DNA of 33,928 bases, taken from positions 3,103-37,030 of the IMG/VR virus record IMGVR_UViG_3300008113_006596. One strand, written 5' to 3'. A program made the position numbers and the translations under genes. The notes under the pieces are model-generated. The model had not been told where the DNA came from and made no database searches. It saw only the letters and a list, made by a program, of their open reading frames with translations. This document shows, one piece after another, positions 16,191 to 24,608 of this stretch (position 1 is its first letter; the number at the start of each line of letters is the position of its first letter). Origin of the DNA: a virus.

Positions 16191-18656
16191 ATGAAAATAT
16201 TATTTATAGCACCACATTTGTCCACAGGAGGATGTCCTCAATATCTTCTTAAAAAAATCGTAGAATTAAAGGATTCAAATGAAGTGTATTGTATAGAATA
16301 CACAGACGTTACAGGTGGAGTTTTAGTTGTACAGAGAAATCAAATCAAAGAAATATTAGGCCCCAAATTGATTACGTTGTATGAAGATAAGTCTACTTTA
16401 ATAGAACATATTAAAAATATAAATCCGGATGTAATTCATTTTGAAGAACTCCCCGAATATTTTTGTGATATCGAAGTAGCTAAACGTATATATGTTGAAA
16501 ATAGAACGTACAAGATTATAGAAACATCTCATGATAGTAGCTTTGATCCGAATAATAAGATGTTTATTCCAGATAGATTTGCGTTTGTAAGCGAATACCA
16601 AAAGGAATTAATGTCGCCATTAGGAGTTAAATCAGATGTTGTGGAATATCCAATTGAATACAAAACTAAGACGGATAGAACTAAAGCATTAAATGATTTG
16701 GGTTTAGATCCAAATAAAATTCACTTTTTGAATGTCGGATTGTTTACTTCTAGAAAAAATCAAGCAGAAATAATTAGATATGCCAAACAACTATTAAATT
16801 ATCCAGTACAATTCCATTTTGTTGGAAATCAAGCTGATAATTTTAGATCTTATTGGGAACCGTTGATGAAAGATTTTCCACATAATTGTAAATGGTGGGG
16901 AGAACGTAGAGATGTAGATACATTTTACAATGCAATAGATGTTTTTCTCTTTACTTCCAGAGGCACGGCAAACGATAAAGAAACAAGTCCATTGGTCATT
17001 AGAGAAGCTATAGGATGGAATTTACCTCTACTGTTATATAATTTACCAGTATATTGTGGAATGTATGATAAATACAAGAATATAACTTGGTTAAAACAAT
17101 CTGAAGAAGACAATATTCAGATTATAAAGTCATTCTTACCCGACACACGTAACAGTTCTAATGAATTATTCAGAGTCGCAACTGTGGACGAAGAAAATAA
17201 AATAGTATTAGATTATCTTGGATCAACATCGTTGAATAGTTGTCTATTATCTATCAAAGATATGGATTCAAGAGCGTGTATCTATTCTAATAATATGGGA
17301 TTAATAAACCCGTCTACTAGTTTTTGGACTATTCCTCTACCACTTCATATAACACACTTTGCATCCGAACCAACGTTTGGTGGATATTTAATTCAAATAT
17401 TTTCAGAAAACAATTTAGTGTTTGAGAAAAATATAAAATATAGAGATATATCAGTAAATAAGCCAATCGTAGATTTCACTAACGAAGAGCCAATTTATAT
17501 GAACTATAAAGAGTTTTTTGTAGACGGTATTTATAATAGTCTAAACTTAGACAATTTAAATGTTGTCATCGATATAGGCGCCAATGTTGGTTTATTCACA
17601 AAATACATGTTATGTAAAAATGCAAAAAAAGTTTTTTGTTATGAACCAAATAAATCAGCATTTGCATCTCTTTCTAAGAACTACAAAAATAATAATTCAG
17701 TATCTTTAAACAATTTGGCAGTATCCACTAACAATGATAAGTTAAGGTTGTATTTAGATCCAAATAATACATTAGTAAGTTCTGCTAAGAGAAATACATC
17801 TAACTTTTATGACGTTGATTCTATCACACTAAAACAAATCTTTATTCAAAATAATATTGACAAAGTAGACTTGATCAAGATTGACATTGAGGGTATGGAA
17901 TATGAACTCGTAGAAAATATGGATGATGATATTTTTAATAAAGTCGATAGTTTTATAATTGAGTATCATGATTTACAATCAATGGATAAATCTACCGGAG
18001 TAAAAAAACTAATTAAAAAGTTAAAAGATCAAAAATACTCTGTAAAATTTGGAGATAATATTTTCAAAAATTGTAGTTATCTTTACGCACATAAAGATGA
18101 AAATGTGAATGATCTCACATTAACAGAAATACAAACTATTAATAATTTTGACACTGATAAGCTCTGGCTTCATTCATATTTGGATACTTATGAAAATTTG
18201 TTTTCTAAATATAGAAACAAAGATATAAAATTATTGGAAATTGGATTTTGTCACGGAGGAAGTTTAAAACTTTGGTCTGAATATTTTGGTAGTAAATCGA
18301 ATATTTACGGTATAGACATTACACTTGAAAATTTACGTTATGATCTTGTAAGACATGATAATATAACATTAGTATGTAAAGATATAAATAATTGTGATGA
18401 ATCCATACTATCTCCGATTATGTTTGATATAGTAGTTGACGATGCAAGTCACATGTTAGAACACCAAATTAAAGCATTTGAATTGTTTAAAAACAGACTT
18501 AATCCAGGAGGTATTCTGGTAATAGAAGACATTGCACCAGAAGCATATGATTATTTCTTAAAACTTGCAGAAAGAACTCCAAACTCTAAATTAATTGATC
18601 TAAGACACATTAAAAATAGATTTGATGATGTTTTATTTGTGTATGAAAATAGATAA
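16191..18656 (+). CDS. Three-domain fusion: GT4 glycosyltransferase, FkbM methyltransferase, second class I methyltransferase
   Basis: This 821-residue protein joins three enzymes. Residues 1 to about 300 are a GT-B glycosyltransferase of the GT4 kind, starting with I-A-P-H-L-S-T-G-G and ending in an E-x7-E element at Glu264 and Glu272. Residues about 430-640 are an FkbM-family SAM methyltransferase: V-I-D-I-G-A-N-V-G with Asp461 and K-I-D-I-E-G-M-E at about 563-570. Residues about 655-821 are another class I methyltransferase-like domain: L-L-E-I-G at 681-685, then V-D-D-A-S-H with Asp750-Asp751, the form seen in CmcI-like and polysaccharide O-methyltransferases. Such a chain could add a sugar and O-methylate it. 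It opens the 8.3-kb cassette just after a T4-type late promoter box. The sugar and the acceptor are unknown; each domain call is by motif. Confidence 0.85.
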   Translation: MKILFIAPHLSTGGCPQYLLKKIVELKDSNEVYCIEYTDVTGGVLVVQRNQIKEILGPKLITLYEDKSTLIEHIKNINPDVIHFEELPEYFCDIEVAKRIYVENRTYKIIETSHDSSFDPNNKMFIPDRFAFVSEYQKELMSPLGVKSDVVEYPIEYKTKTDRTKALNDLGLDPNKIHFLNVGLFTSRKNQAEIIRYAKQLLNYPVQFHFVGNQADNFRSYWEPLMKDFPHNCKWWGERRDVDTFYNAIDVFLFTSRGTANDKETSPLVIREAIGWNLPLLLYNLPVYCGMYDKYKNITWLKQSEEDNIQIIKSFLPDTRNSSNELFRVATVDEENKIVLDYLGSTSLNSCLLSIKDMDSRACIYSNNMGLINPSTSFWTIPLPLHITHFASEPTFGGYLIQIFSENNLVFEKNIKYRDISVNKPIVDFTNEEPIYMNYKEFFVDGIYNSLNLDNLNVVIDIGANVGLFTKYMLCKNAKKVFCYEPNKSAFASLSKNYKNNNSVSLNNLAVSTNNDKLRLYLDPNNTLVSSAKRNTSNFYDVDSITLKQIFIQNNIDKVDLIKIDIEGMEYELVENMDDDIFNKVDSFIIEYHDLQSMDKSTGVKKLIKKLKDQKYSVKFGDNIFKNCSYLYAHKDENVNDLTLTEIQTINNFDTDKLWLHSYLDTYENLFSKYRNKDIKLLEIGFCHGGSLKLWSEYFGSKSNIYGIDITLENLRYDLVRHDNITLVCKDINNCDESILSPIMFDIVVDDASHMLEHQIKAFELFKNRLNPGGILVIEDIAPEAYDYFLKLAERTPNSKLIDLRHIKNRFDDVLFVYENR

Positions 18657-19044
18657 TTTAAAACTTGTCGATTGTACCAGCGAATATTGGCAGTTCGTTC
18701 GTCTTTTGAGACTCGATCCGAGAAATTTATCGGGTTTTGTAAAAACAACTGATATATCCGAACAACAACAAATCGAATATATGAAAAAATATAGTGATAA
18801 ATATAAGATCTGTTTAATGGAAAATATTCCGGTTGGATTTATAGGGGAGATAGATGGGGATATAAGAATTTGTACAGATCATGAGTATAAAAATAAAGGA
18901 ATAGCCAAGTTCATGGTCTGTGAATTTTTGAAAACGAATTCTAATGTATTTGCCAAAATAAAATATGATAATCTACCCAGTTTAAAACTTTTTGAGTCAT
19001 GCGGATTTAAAATTAAATACTTTGTACTTGAGCCTGTTATATAA
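18643..19044 (+). CDS. GNAT-family N-acetyltransferase
   Basis: This 133-residue protein is a compact GNAT. The acetyl-CoA loop is at residues 83-88 (K-N-K-G-I-A, a variant of the R/Q-x2-G-x-G/A motif) after a beta strand ending D-H-E-Y. The C-terminal N-x2-S-L-K-L-F-E-S-C-G-F block is typical of the family. The ATG at 18643 is chosen over one 21 bases upstream (18622) because it gives the usual GNAT N-terminus and a shorter overlap with the preceding gene, 14 bases instead of 35. It lies directly before an aminotransferase-like gene. The pair could make an N-acetylated amino sugar, as in Fuc3NAc, Qui3NAc or related pathways. The substrate is inferred from context. Confidence 0.75.
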   Translation: MKIDNLKLVDCTSEYWQFVRLLRLDPRNLSGFVKTTDISEQQQIEYMKKYSDKYKICLMENIPVGFIGEIDGDIRICTDHEYKNKGIAKFMVCEFLKTNSNVFAKIKYDNLPSLKLFESCGFKIKYFVLEPVI

Positions 19045-19049
19045 ATTAT

Positions 19050-19691
19050 ATGTCTACTAAAAAAACGATTCACAATCCATACAAAGTTGTACAAATGTTT
19101 GAAGAGGAAATAGCTGGTTATACAGGTGCGCCTTATGCCGTGTCCGTGGATAGTTGTACAAATGCTTTGTTTTTGTGTTGTAAATATTTAAATGTAAAAG
19201 AGGTTATAATTCCATCGAAAACATATTTGTCTGTGCCTATGTCCATCATACATTCAGGCGGAGATGTTATTTTTGATACAACTGAAGAATCAAATCATTG
19301 GAGTGGACTCTACCAATTAAAACCATATCCAATATGGGACAGTGCAAAAAGATTGACCAGCAACATGTATATCCCAGGTCAATTCATGTGTTTATCATTT
19401 CATATTAAAAAGCCACTAGCGATTGGAAAAGGTGGTATGATTTTGACAGACAATTTAGATGCGGTAAATTGGTTTAAACGTGCTAGGTATGAAGGTAGAT
19501 CCGAAAAGTTTTATAAACAAGACGATATTGAATTTTGTGGATGGAATATGTATATGTTTCCGCTCTTAGCAGCAAGAGGATTGGAGTTAATGCAAAACTA
19601 TCCAGAACACGTTACAGATGTACAAGAAATAAACGGATATAGGGATCTAACCGAATTTACAGTCTTCAAAACTAAAAAGACTATAAAATAA
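19050..19691 (+). CDS. Short DegT/DnrJ/EryC1/StrS-family sugar aminotransferase-like protein
   Basis: This 213-residue protein matches the N-terminal half of PLP-dependent sugar aminotransferases. The Asp expected to contact the pyridine nitrogen is Asp97 (I-W-D-S-A-K), and the Schiff-base Lys is Lys121 in S-F-H-I-K-K, followed by the usual Gly-rich turn I-G-K-G-G. The family is normally about 370-400 residues, so the C-terminal small domain is absent. No remnant of it appears downstream, where the next gene starts two bases after the stop. It could be a dimeric half-enzyme, a reduced active form or a degenerate one; the retained catalytic residues argue against simple decay. It is flanked by a GNAT and glycosyltransferases, consistent with amino-sugar synthesis. 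Confidence 0.75.
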   Translation: MSTKKTIHNPYKVVQMFEEEIAGYTGAPYAVSVDSCTNALFLCCKYLNVKEVIIPSKTYLSVPMSIIHSGGDVIFDTTEESNHWSGLYQLKPYPIWDSAKRLTSNMYIPGQFMCLSFHIKKPLAIGKGGMILTDNLDAVNWFKRARYEGRSEKFYKQDDIEFCGWNMYMFPLLAARGLELMQNYPEHVTDVQEINGYRDLTEFTVFKTKKTIK

Positions 19692-19693
19692 TA

Positions 19694-21502
19694 ATGAAAT
19701 TAAGTATACTTTTACTAAGTTATAATTATAAACATTATATACAGCAATGTTTAGATTCGTTATTATCTCAAAAAACTAATTTTGCGTTCGAAATTTTAGT
19801 CAGAGATGATGGATCTAATGATGGCACTGAATCTTTTGTAAAAGAAAAGTATGTTGGGGATAGTAGGGTTAGAGTATTTGATTGTTCCAAAAATTTAGGA
19901 GTTTTAAATAATATTCTGTTTTTAATGGACAATGCAAAAGGTGAGTATTTTTGCCATATTGATGCCGATGATTATTTGACGGACAATGATTATTTTCAAA
20001 GAGCCATAGACTTCCTTGACAATAATAACGACTTTAATATATATTGCAGTGGGTATAGATATATAGAGGAGGGTCGTATATATCCAGAAAATTGTTGGAT
20101 GACAAGTCCTATACAGATTATAACCATTGAAAATCTTTTATCAGAAAATTATGTTTCTTTTTGTAGAATATTTAGAAGATTAAAAGTTAATAAAGATATA
20201 TTCGGATCTGTTTATCCCGACTGGATGCTTAATTTTGAATGTTTAAAAAATGATAAAAAAGCGTTTTGTGACGTAAATAGTTGTATCGGAATTTATAGAA
20301 TACATAATAATAGTATGTTTTCTAAAAAAAGCGTCGAAGAAAAAAATCAGATAAACAATACTATGCGCAATGAGTTATTGAACAGATACAACTTATATAA
20401 AAATAATTTATCAAATAGAATGGACAATATAATAGTACACATACATTTATTTCTAAATAAACCCAATTTAGAACAAATCGCTTATGATAATATCAAATTT
20501 ATTAAACAATGTGGATTTAAAGTTTTAATCACTTCTCCTAAAATTTTGCCTGAACAATTTTACGACATAATAGATATATTTTACTATGATAAAGAAAATC
20601 AATTATTTGAAGACTCTTATACCGATGTAGAAGTAATGTATCATTACACTAAGACTCCAGATTTATCATTGTATTTAGGAGTTAAAGAAGTTCAAAAACA
20701 CGGTTTAGCAGTTTTGAGATCGATGATAAAAGGATGTGAAGTAGCATCGTTAAATAATATTAAGTATATAATGAGAATAGAATTCGATGATATACTTGGA
20801 ATTAAATCTATAGAAAATATAAAAAATGTAATTCACGATCTAGAAAACAAAAGTTATGATTTTGATTTAATAAGAAACATATATTCTTACTACACAGATA
20901 TTTCTGTACACTTGATGTTCTACGATTGTAAGAAGTTTTTAGAAGTTTTTGGTCAAATAAAAAACGAATCTGATTACAAGAAAGAATTGTGCAATTTAGG
21001 CATTTGTAATAAAAGCACAATGCTAGAAACATTTATATATTTAATGGTCGAATATTATAAAAATGATAAGAAATTAAATATTAACTATCACAATACATCC
21101 GATCTAAATTCTTTGTATTATGATACCAATTTTAATGTACATCAAAACTGTTTCAGTCTAGTAGATGGGTTGTTAACAGATGTGTGTTATGTGTATAACA
21201 ACGGAATTATACAAAATAGATTGGGTCTTTCTTCTAGAAATTTTGCAAATGAAAATGGATTAATGATTCAATTTTACATCATTTATAAAAATGGAGGAAC
21301 ATATACTTTATATATGAACTCCGGCGGTATAAATTGTTGGAATGTTCATTACATAGAAAACGCCGATACAGTCAATTATGTTTATATAAAACATGGAGAG
21401 AAAGATTTTTACAAAAAATATTCGATTTCAAATTCAGAATCGACATTGACTATTACAGATCTGAATACCAAAGAAACTAGTTTGTCGAAAATCGAATACT
21501 AA
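19694..21502 (+). CDS. GT2 glycosyltransferase with long uncharacterised C-terminus
   Basis: Residues 1 to about 215 of this 602-residue protein are a family 2 GT-A glycosyltransferase: S-I-L-L-L-S-Y-N-Y at the start, V-R-D-D-G-S-N-D-G-T with Asp38-Asp39, and the metal-binding D-A-D-D at 90-93. Residues about 235-480 form a second alpha/beta region starting I-I-V-H-I-H-L and containing R-I-E-F-D-D; it may be another sugar-active domain, but I do not recognise it. The last 120 residues are beta-rich (Tyr, Gly, Asn) and could be a carbohydrate-binding sandwich. The gene is more AT-rich than the sheath and uses mostly AGA for arginine, like the rest of the cassette. It would add a sugar to the growing glycan. 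Donor and acceptor are unknown. Confidence 0.8.
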   Translation: MKLSILLLSYNYKHYIQQCLDSLLSQKTNFAFEILVRDDGSNDGTESFVKEKYVGDSRVRVFDCSKNLGVLNNILFLMDNAKGEYFCHIDADDYLTDNDYFQRAIDFLDNNNDFNIYCSGYRYIEEGRIYPENCWMTSPIQIITIENLLSENYVSFCRIFRRLKVNKDIFGSVYPDWMLNFECLKNDKKAFCDVNSCIGIYRIHNNSMFSKKSVEEKNQINNTMRNELLNRYNLYKNNLSNRMDNIIVHIHLFLNKPNLEQIAYDNIKFIKQCGFKVLITSPKILPEQFYDIIDIFYYDKENQLFEDSYTDVEVMYHYTKTPDLSLYLGVKEVQKHGLAVLRSMIKGCEVASLNNIKYIMRIEFDDILGIKSIENIKNVIHDLENKSYDFDLIRNIYSYYTDISVHLMFYDCKKFLEVFGQIKNESDYKKELCNLGICNKSTMLETFIYLMVEYYKNDKKLNINYHNTSDLNSLYYDTNFNVHQNCFSLVDGLLTDVCYVYNNGIIQNRLGLSSRNFANENGLMIQFYIIYKNGGTYTLYMNSGGINCWNVHYIENADTVNYVYIKHGEKDFYKKYSISNSESTLTITDLNTKETSLSKIEY

Positions 21503-21508
21503 AATAAT

Positions 21509-21526
21509 AAAAAGTTGACACTTTTT
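21509..21526 (+). repeat. Perfect inverted repeat over a promoter -35 box
   Basis: AAAAAGT (21509-21515) and its exact complement ACTTTTT (21520-21526) flank a four-base loop TGAC. The repeat spans the TTGACA box of the promoter before the gene at 21551. It could be an operator, a weak terminator for the preceding gene, or chance in AT-rich DNA. Confidence 0.35.
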
Positions 21527-21543
21527 GTTAACATAAGTATACT
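21515..21543 (+). promoter_or_regulatory. Strong sigma70-like promoter before the GT4-heptosyltransferase fusion gene
   Basis: A consensus TTGACA (21515-21520), a 17-base spacer and TATACT (21538-21543, five of six to TATAAT) lie in the 48-base gap. The predicted start is near 21550, one base before the ATG at 21551, so the message would be leaderless. It would let the last two cassette genes be expressed early and apart from the genes upstream. Confidence 0.6.
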
Positions 21544-21550
21544 ATAAAGA

Positions 21551-23686
21551 ATGAAAATCGTACAAGTTCATACTGGGATTCATCCTATACCACCAAATGG
21601 ATGGGGAGCTGTTGAAAAAATAATTTGGGAATATAAATGTTGTTTAGAAAAGTTAGGCCATAAGTGTGACGTTTTGTATTTAAATGACATAGATCCTAAT
21701 AGATACGACATTGTACACGTTCATCTTGCAAATTTAGCATTGGAATTACACGAAAGAAAAATTCCCTACTACTTTTCATTCCACGATCATCACGCTTACA
21801 TTTACGGAAAAGATTCTTACATATTCGATTTAAACCGTAAAGCGATGAAATATTCCATTAAATCTTTTGTTCCAGCAAAGTATTTAGTTGAGTATTTTGA
21901 CCTTCCAAACGTTGAATATTTGAGCCACGGAGTCAATAATTTTACTTTTCAATCATCGAATAAACTTATCGATAATCATAAACTGTTATGTGTTGCTAAC
22001 AACGGATTTATACATAATCAATCAGAGGACAGAAAAGGATTTGCCTATGCGATTGAGGCGGCTAAAGCATTAAATCTTCCAATCACTGTGGCTGGTCCTC
22101 ACAATAATAGACATTTCTTTGAATCTTATAATTCGGATTACGATAAACTTACGATATTATATAATCTTTCCGAAAAAGAATTGTCAGAATTATATAGAAA
22201 ACATACTATATTTTTACATCCTTCTATCTCCGAAGCAGGTCATCCAAATTTAACTTTATTAGAGGCTATGGCATCTGGTTTACCAGTAGTTGGGACATTT
22301 GAAGATAATAATGAACTAAATGGATTGTGTAAAATAACCAGAGATATAAATGTAATTGTGAATGGAATCACAGATGTCATAAACAATTATAGCGAGTTTC
22401 GTGATAGAGCTTTAAAAACAGCTAAAGAAAAAGATTGGAATAAAATAGTAGAAAATAATTTGTTATTGGGATATAATATGGATGCTAATGTTAATATGAA
22501 AGATAAACTTTTAAAAATTTATACCGAGACCACTATTAAACATTTACCCGTCAGAACAGGTACTAATAAGATTTTGGTTGATTATAATGATGGCTGTAAA
22601 GTTGAAATCGTTGGATCGCATTCTAAAAAATACAAAGTGAGGTTTATAGATAACAAAAATAATAACGTTATATACGAATCCACAATTTCCAATAATATGT
22701 GGTCCAAACCCATAATAAAGTATTTTGTTGATTGGAGAATTGAAGTAACTGATCTGGAAACAAATAGTTGTACAATTTATAATTTCAATTTAAATGGCAA
22801 ACGAGTGAAAATTGTTAATGAGTCCGGAGCACTTGGTGACGGAATAGCTTGGATTCCATGCGTAGATGAATTTCAAAAGAAACATAATTGCATTGTAGAT
22901 TACTATTCCCCTCTTAAAGAGTTATTTCAATCTGAATACGAAAATATAAATTTTTACAATTATAATCACGTTTCCAATTCTGAATATTTTGCTTCTTACA
23001 AGATTGGATGTTTTGATCCAGAAGATCGATCAACAGCCGCAATTGATTGGAGAACGCAAAGTTTACAACAAATGGCAAGTAATATATTAGGAGTAGATTG
23101 TCTATCAACGAAACCTAAATTTACAATGCCAACGAATCTAAAAAACAATTTTGACAAAAAATATGTTTGTATTGGATCGTTATCAACAGCGCAAGCAAAA
23201 TTCTGGAATAACAAAGACGGATGGACTAAAGTAGTTACTTATTTAAATTCTTTGGGATATGATGTGGTTTCCATAGATAAAGGAAATAACATAGGAAGTG
23301 GAATTTATCATAATAAAATACCAGAGGGTACTATTGATAAAACCGGAGAACTACCATTAATTGAACGTATAAATGATCTTCATTTTTGTGAATTTTTTAT
23401 AGGATTGGGATCAGGTTTATCTTGGTTAGCGTGGATGGTTAATAAACCCGTCATTCTAATTTCAGGTTTTTCAGATCCTAAATCAGAATTCTATACTCCA
23501 TATAGGGTACATAATAAAAACGTATGCAATAGTTGTTGGAATGATACAAGTTTTAAATTTGATACGGGTAAATGGGATTGGTGTCCAAGAAACAAAGATT
23601 TCGAATGTTCTTCTAAAATTACATTTGAAATGGTTAAAGAACAAATTGATAAGGTAATTTATAGAAAAAATGAACACGGTTATTAA
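21551..23686 (+). CDS. GT4 glycosyltransferase fused to a TibC/Aah-type (BAHT) heptosyltransferase-like domain
   Basis: This 711-residue protein has two enzymes. Residues 1 to about 325 are a GT4/GT-B domain: N-terminal G-W-G-A-V-E-K loop, H-V-H-L-A-N, and a C-terminal S-E-A-G-H-P followed by L-L-E-A-M-A-S-G-L-P-V-V. Residues about 330-415 are a beta domain ending in Y-F-V-D-W-R-I. Residues about 416-705 begin S-G-A-L-G-D-G-I-A-W and end with four Cys: Cys659, Cys662, Cys678 and Cys686 (C-N-S-C, W-C-P, F-E-C). This layout matches autotransporter heptosyltransferases (TibC/Aah), where cysteines hold an iron finger and the enzyme O-glycosylates Ser in beta-helix proteins. It has its own promoter. 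A role in glycosylating virion or host surface proteins is inferred; the donor sugar is unknown. Confidence 0.8.
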   Translation: MKIVQVHTGIHPIPPNGWGAVEKIIWEYKCCLEKLGHKCDVLYLNDIDPNRYDIVHVHLANLALELHERKIPYYFSFHDHHAYIYGKDSYIFDLNRKAMKYSIKSFVPAKYLVEYFDLPNVEYLSHGVNNFTFQSSNKLIDNHKLLCVANNGFIHNQSEDRKGFAYAIEAAKALNLPITVAGPHNNRHFFESYNSDYDKLTILYNLSEKELSELYRKHTIFLHPSISEAGHPNLTLLEAMASGLPVVGTFEDNNELNGLCKITRDINVIVNGITDVINNYSEFRDRALKTAKEKDWNKIVENNLLLGYNMDANVNMKDKLLKIYTETTIKHLPVRTGTNKILVDYNDGCKVEIVGSHSKKYKVRFIDNKNNNVIYESTISNNMWSKPIIKYFVDWRIEVTDLETNSCTIYNFNLNGKRVKIVNESGALGDGIAWIPCVDEFQKKHNCIVDYYSPLKELFQSEYENINFYNYNHVSNSEYFASYKIGCFDPEDRSTAAIDWRTQSLQQMASNILGVDCLSTKPKFTMPTNLKNNFDKKYVCIGSLSTAQAKFWNNKDGWTKVVTYLNSLGYDVVSIDKGNNIGSGIYHNKIPEGTIDKTGELPLIERINDLHFCEFFIGLGSGLSWLAWMVNKPVILISGFSDPKSEFYTPYRVHNKNVCNSCWNDTSFKFDTGKWDWCPRNKDFECSSKITFEMVKEQIDKVIYRKNEHGY

Positions 23687-24515
23687 TTTTTGCACAGATG
23701 CTCTTGGCGATAGCATTGCTTTTTCGCCATATGCAGATGAATACCAAAAAATTTATGGGGGAAGTGTTTACGTAAAAACAAAGTATTTTAAGATCTTAAC
23801 ATCAGAAAACTCAAATGTTTATTTCGTTGATCCTAAAATGGAAATGAAATACGATAAATATTATGAGATACACTTTCATTTCAAAAACGTGCCTATTCAA
23901 AAGTTAGCGTGTGATCAATTGGGTATAGAATATAAAGAAATTATACCCACAATAAAACAAACAGGCATACACAAGTTTAATAAAAAGAAAAAATACGTTT
24001 GCATAGGTACACATTCAACTGCTCAATTAAAGTACTGGAATAATTCAGCTGGTTGGGATTCTGTAGTCAAGTATTTAAAATCAATGGGGTACGATGTTTA
24101 TGTCATAGATAAAGATGAAGTATTTGGCTCTAAAGAAAAATGGAATACGATTCCTAAGAAAGCATTTAACGAAACAGGCAACTATCCAATAGAATATAGA
24201 ATAGAACAGTTAAAAAATTGTTCTTTCTTCATAGGACTAAGTAGCGGTTTAAGCTGGCTAGCTTGGTCATTGAATAAAAAAGTAGTATTAATTTCAGGCT
24301 GTACAGATGAGTATAATGAATTTACAAGCAATTGTTATAGAGTTATTAATAAAAATGTATGCCATGGATGTTTAAACGATCCGTCCATAAATAACAAAGA
24401 TGGCATATTAAGTGGTTGGATGTACTGCCCAAGACAAAAAGACTTTGAATGCAGCAAAAAGATTACATTTGATATGGTAAAAGAACAAATCGACCGAGTT
24501 ATACGAGAATTATAA
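23670..24515 (+). CDS. Stand-alone TibC/Aah-type heptosyltransferase-like protein
   Basis: This 281-residue protein is a paralogue of the C-terminal half of the preceding gene product. It keeps the opening A-L-G-D-S-I-A-F loop, the H-S-T-A-Q-x-K-Y-W-N-N segment, the F-I-G-L-S-S-G-L-S-W-L-A-W nucleotide-sugar region, and four Cys at the same places: Cys231, Cys234, Cys253 and Cys261. It lacks both the GT4 part and the N-terminal beta domain. The gene overlaps its neighbour by 17 bases. Two diverged copies side by side suggest different acceptors or a hetero-oligomer; known TibC is a dodecamer. The fold and iron finger follow from family knowledge; the sugar donor need not be a heptose. Confidence 0.8.
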   Translation: MNTVINFCTDALGDSIAFSPYADEYQKIYGGSVYVKTKYFKILTSENSNVYFVDPKMEMKYDKYYEIHFHFKNVPIQKLACDQLGIEYKEIIPTIKQTGIHKFNKKKKYVCIGTHSTAQLKYWNNSAGWDSVVKYLKSMGYDVYVIDKDEVFGSKEKWNTIPKKAFNETGNYPIEYRIEQLKNCSFFIGLSSGLSWLAWSLNKKVVLISGCTDEYNEFTSNCYRVINKNVCHGCLNDPSINNKDGILSGWMYCPRQKDFECSKKITFDMVKEQIDRVIREL

Positions 24516-24608
24516 TAAAATAATAAAAGATATAATAAATAGTTTCATCTTCGAATTTTTTGATTATATTTATAGATTAAATATAACTTTTGAAAGGATA
24601 TTAAAATT
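24516..24608 (+). promoter_or_regulatory. Leader region of the tail sheath gene
   Basis: This 93-base gap is the longest in the window and almost pure A/T in its first half. It holds a late-promoter-like ATAATAAATA around 24532-24541, a TATTTATA box at 24567-24574, and a weak TTGATT-16-TATAAC pair (24560-24587). A Shine-Dalgarno sequence GAAAGGA is at 24592-24598, ten bases before the ATG, the clearest such site seen in the window. This combination fits a highly expressed late gene. Which element is the promoter cannot be decided by reading. Confidence 0.5.

Noticed and set aside
18622-18624. Upstream ATG for the acetyltransferase
   Set aside because: It adds a short hydrophobic prefix unlike GNAT starts and deepens the overlap; the ATG at 18643 is preferred.
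19050-19691. Aminotransferase-like gene as a frameshifted pseudogene
   Set aside because: No C-terminal aminotransferase remnant appears in any frame downstream and the PLP residues are intact; a short intact gene fits better.
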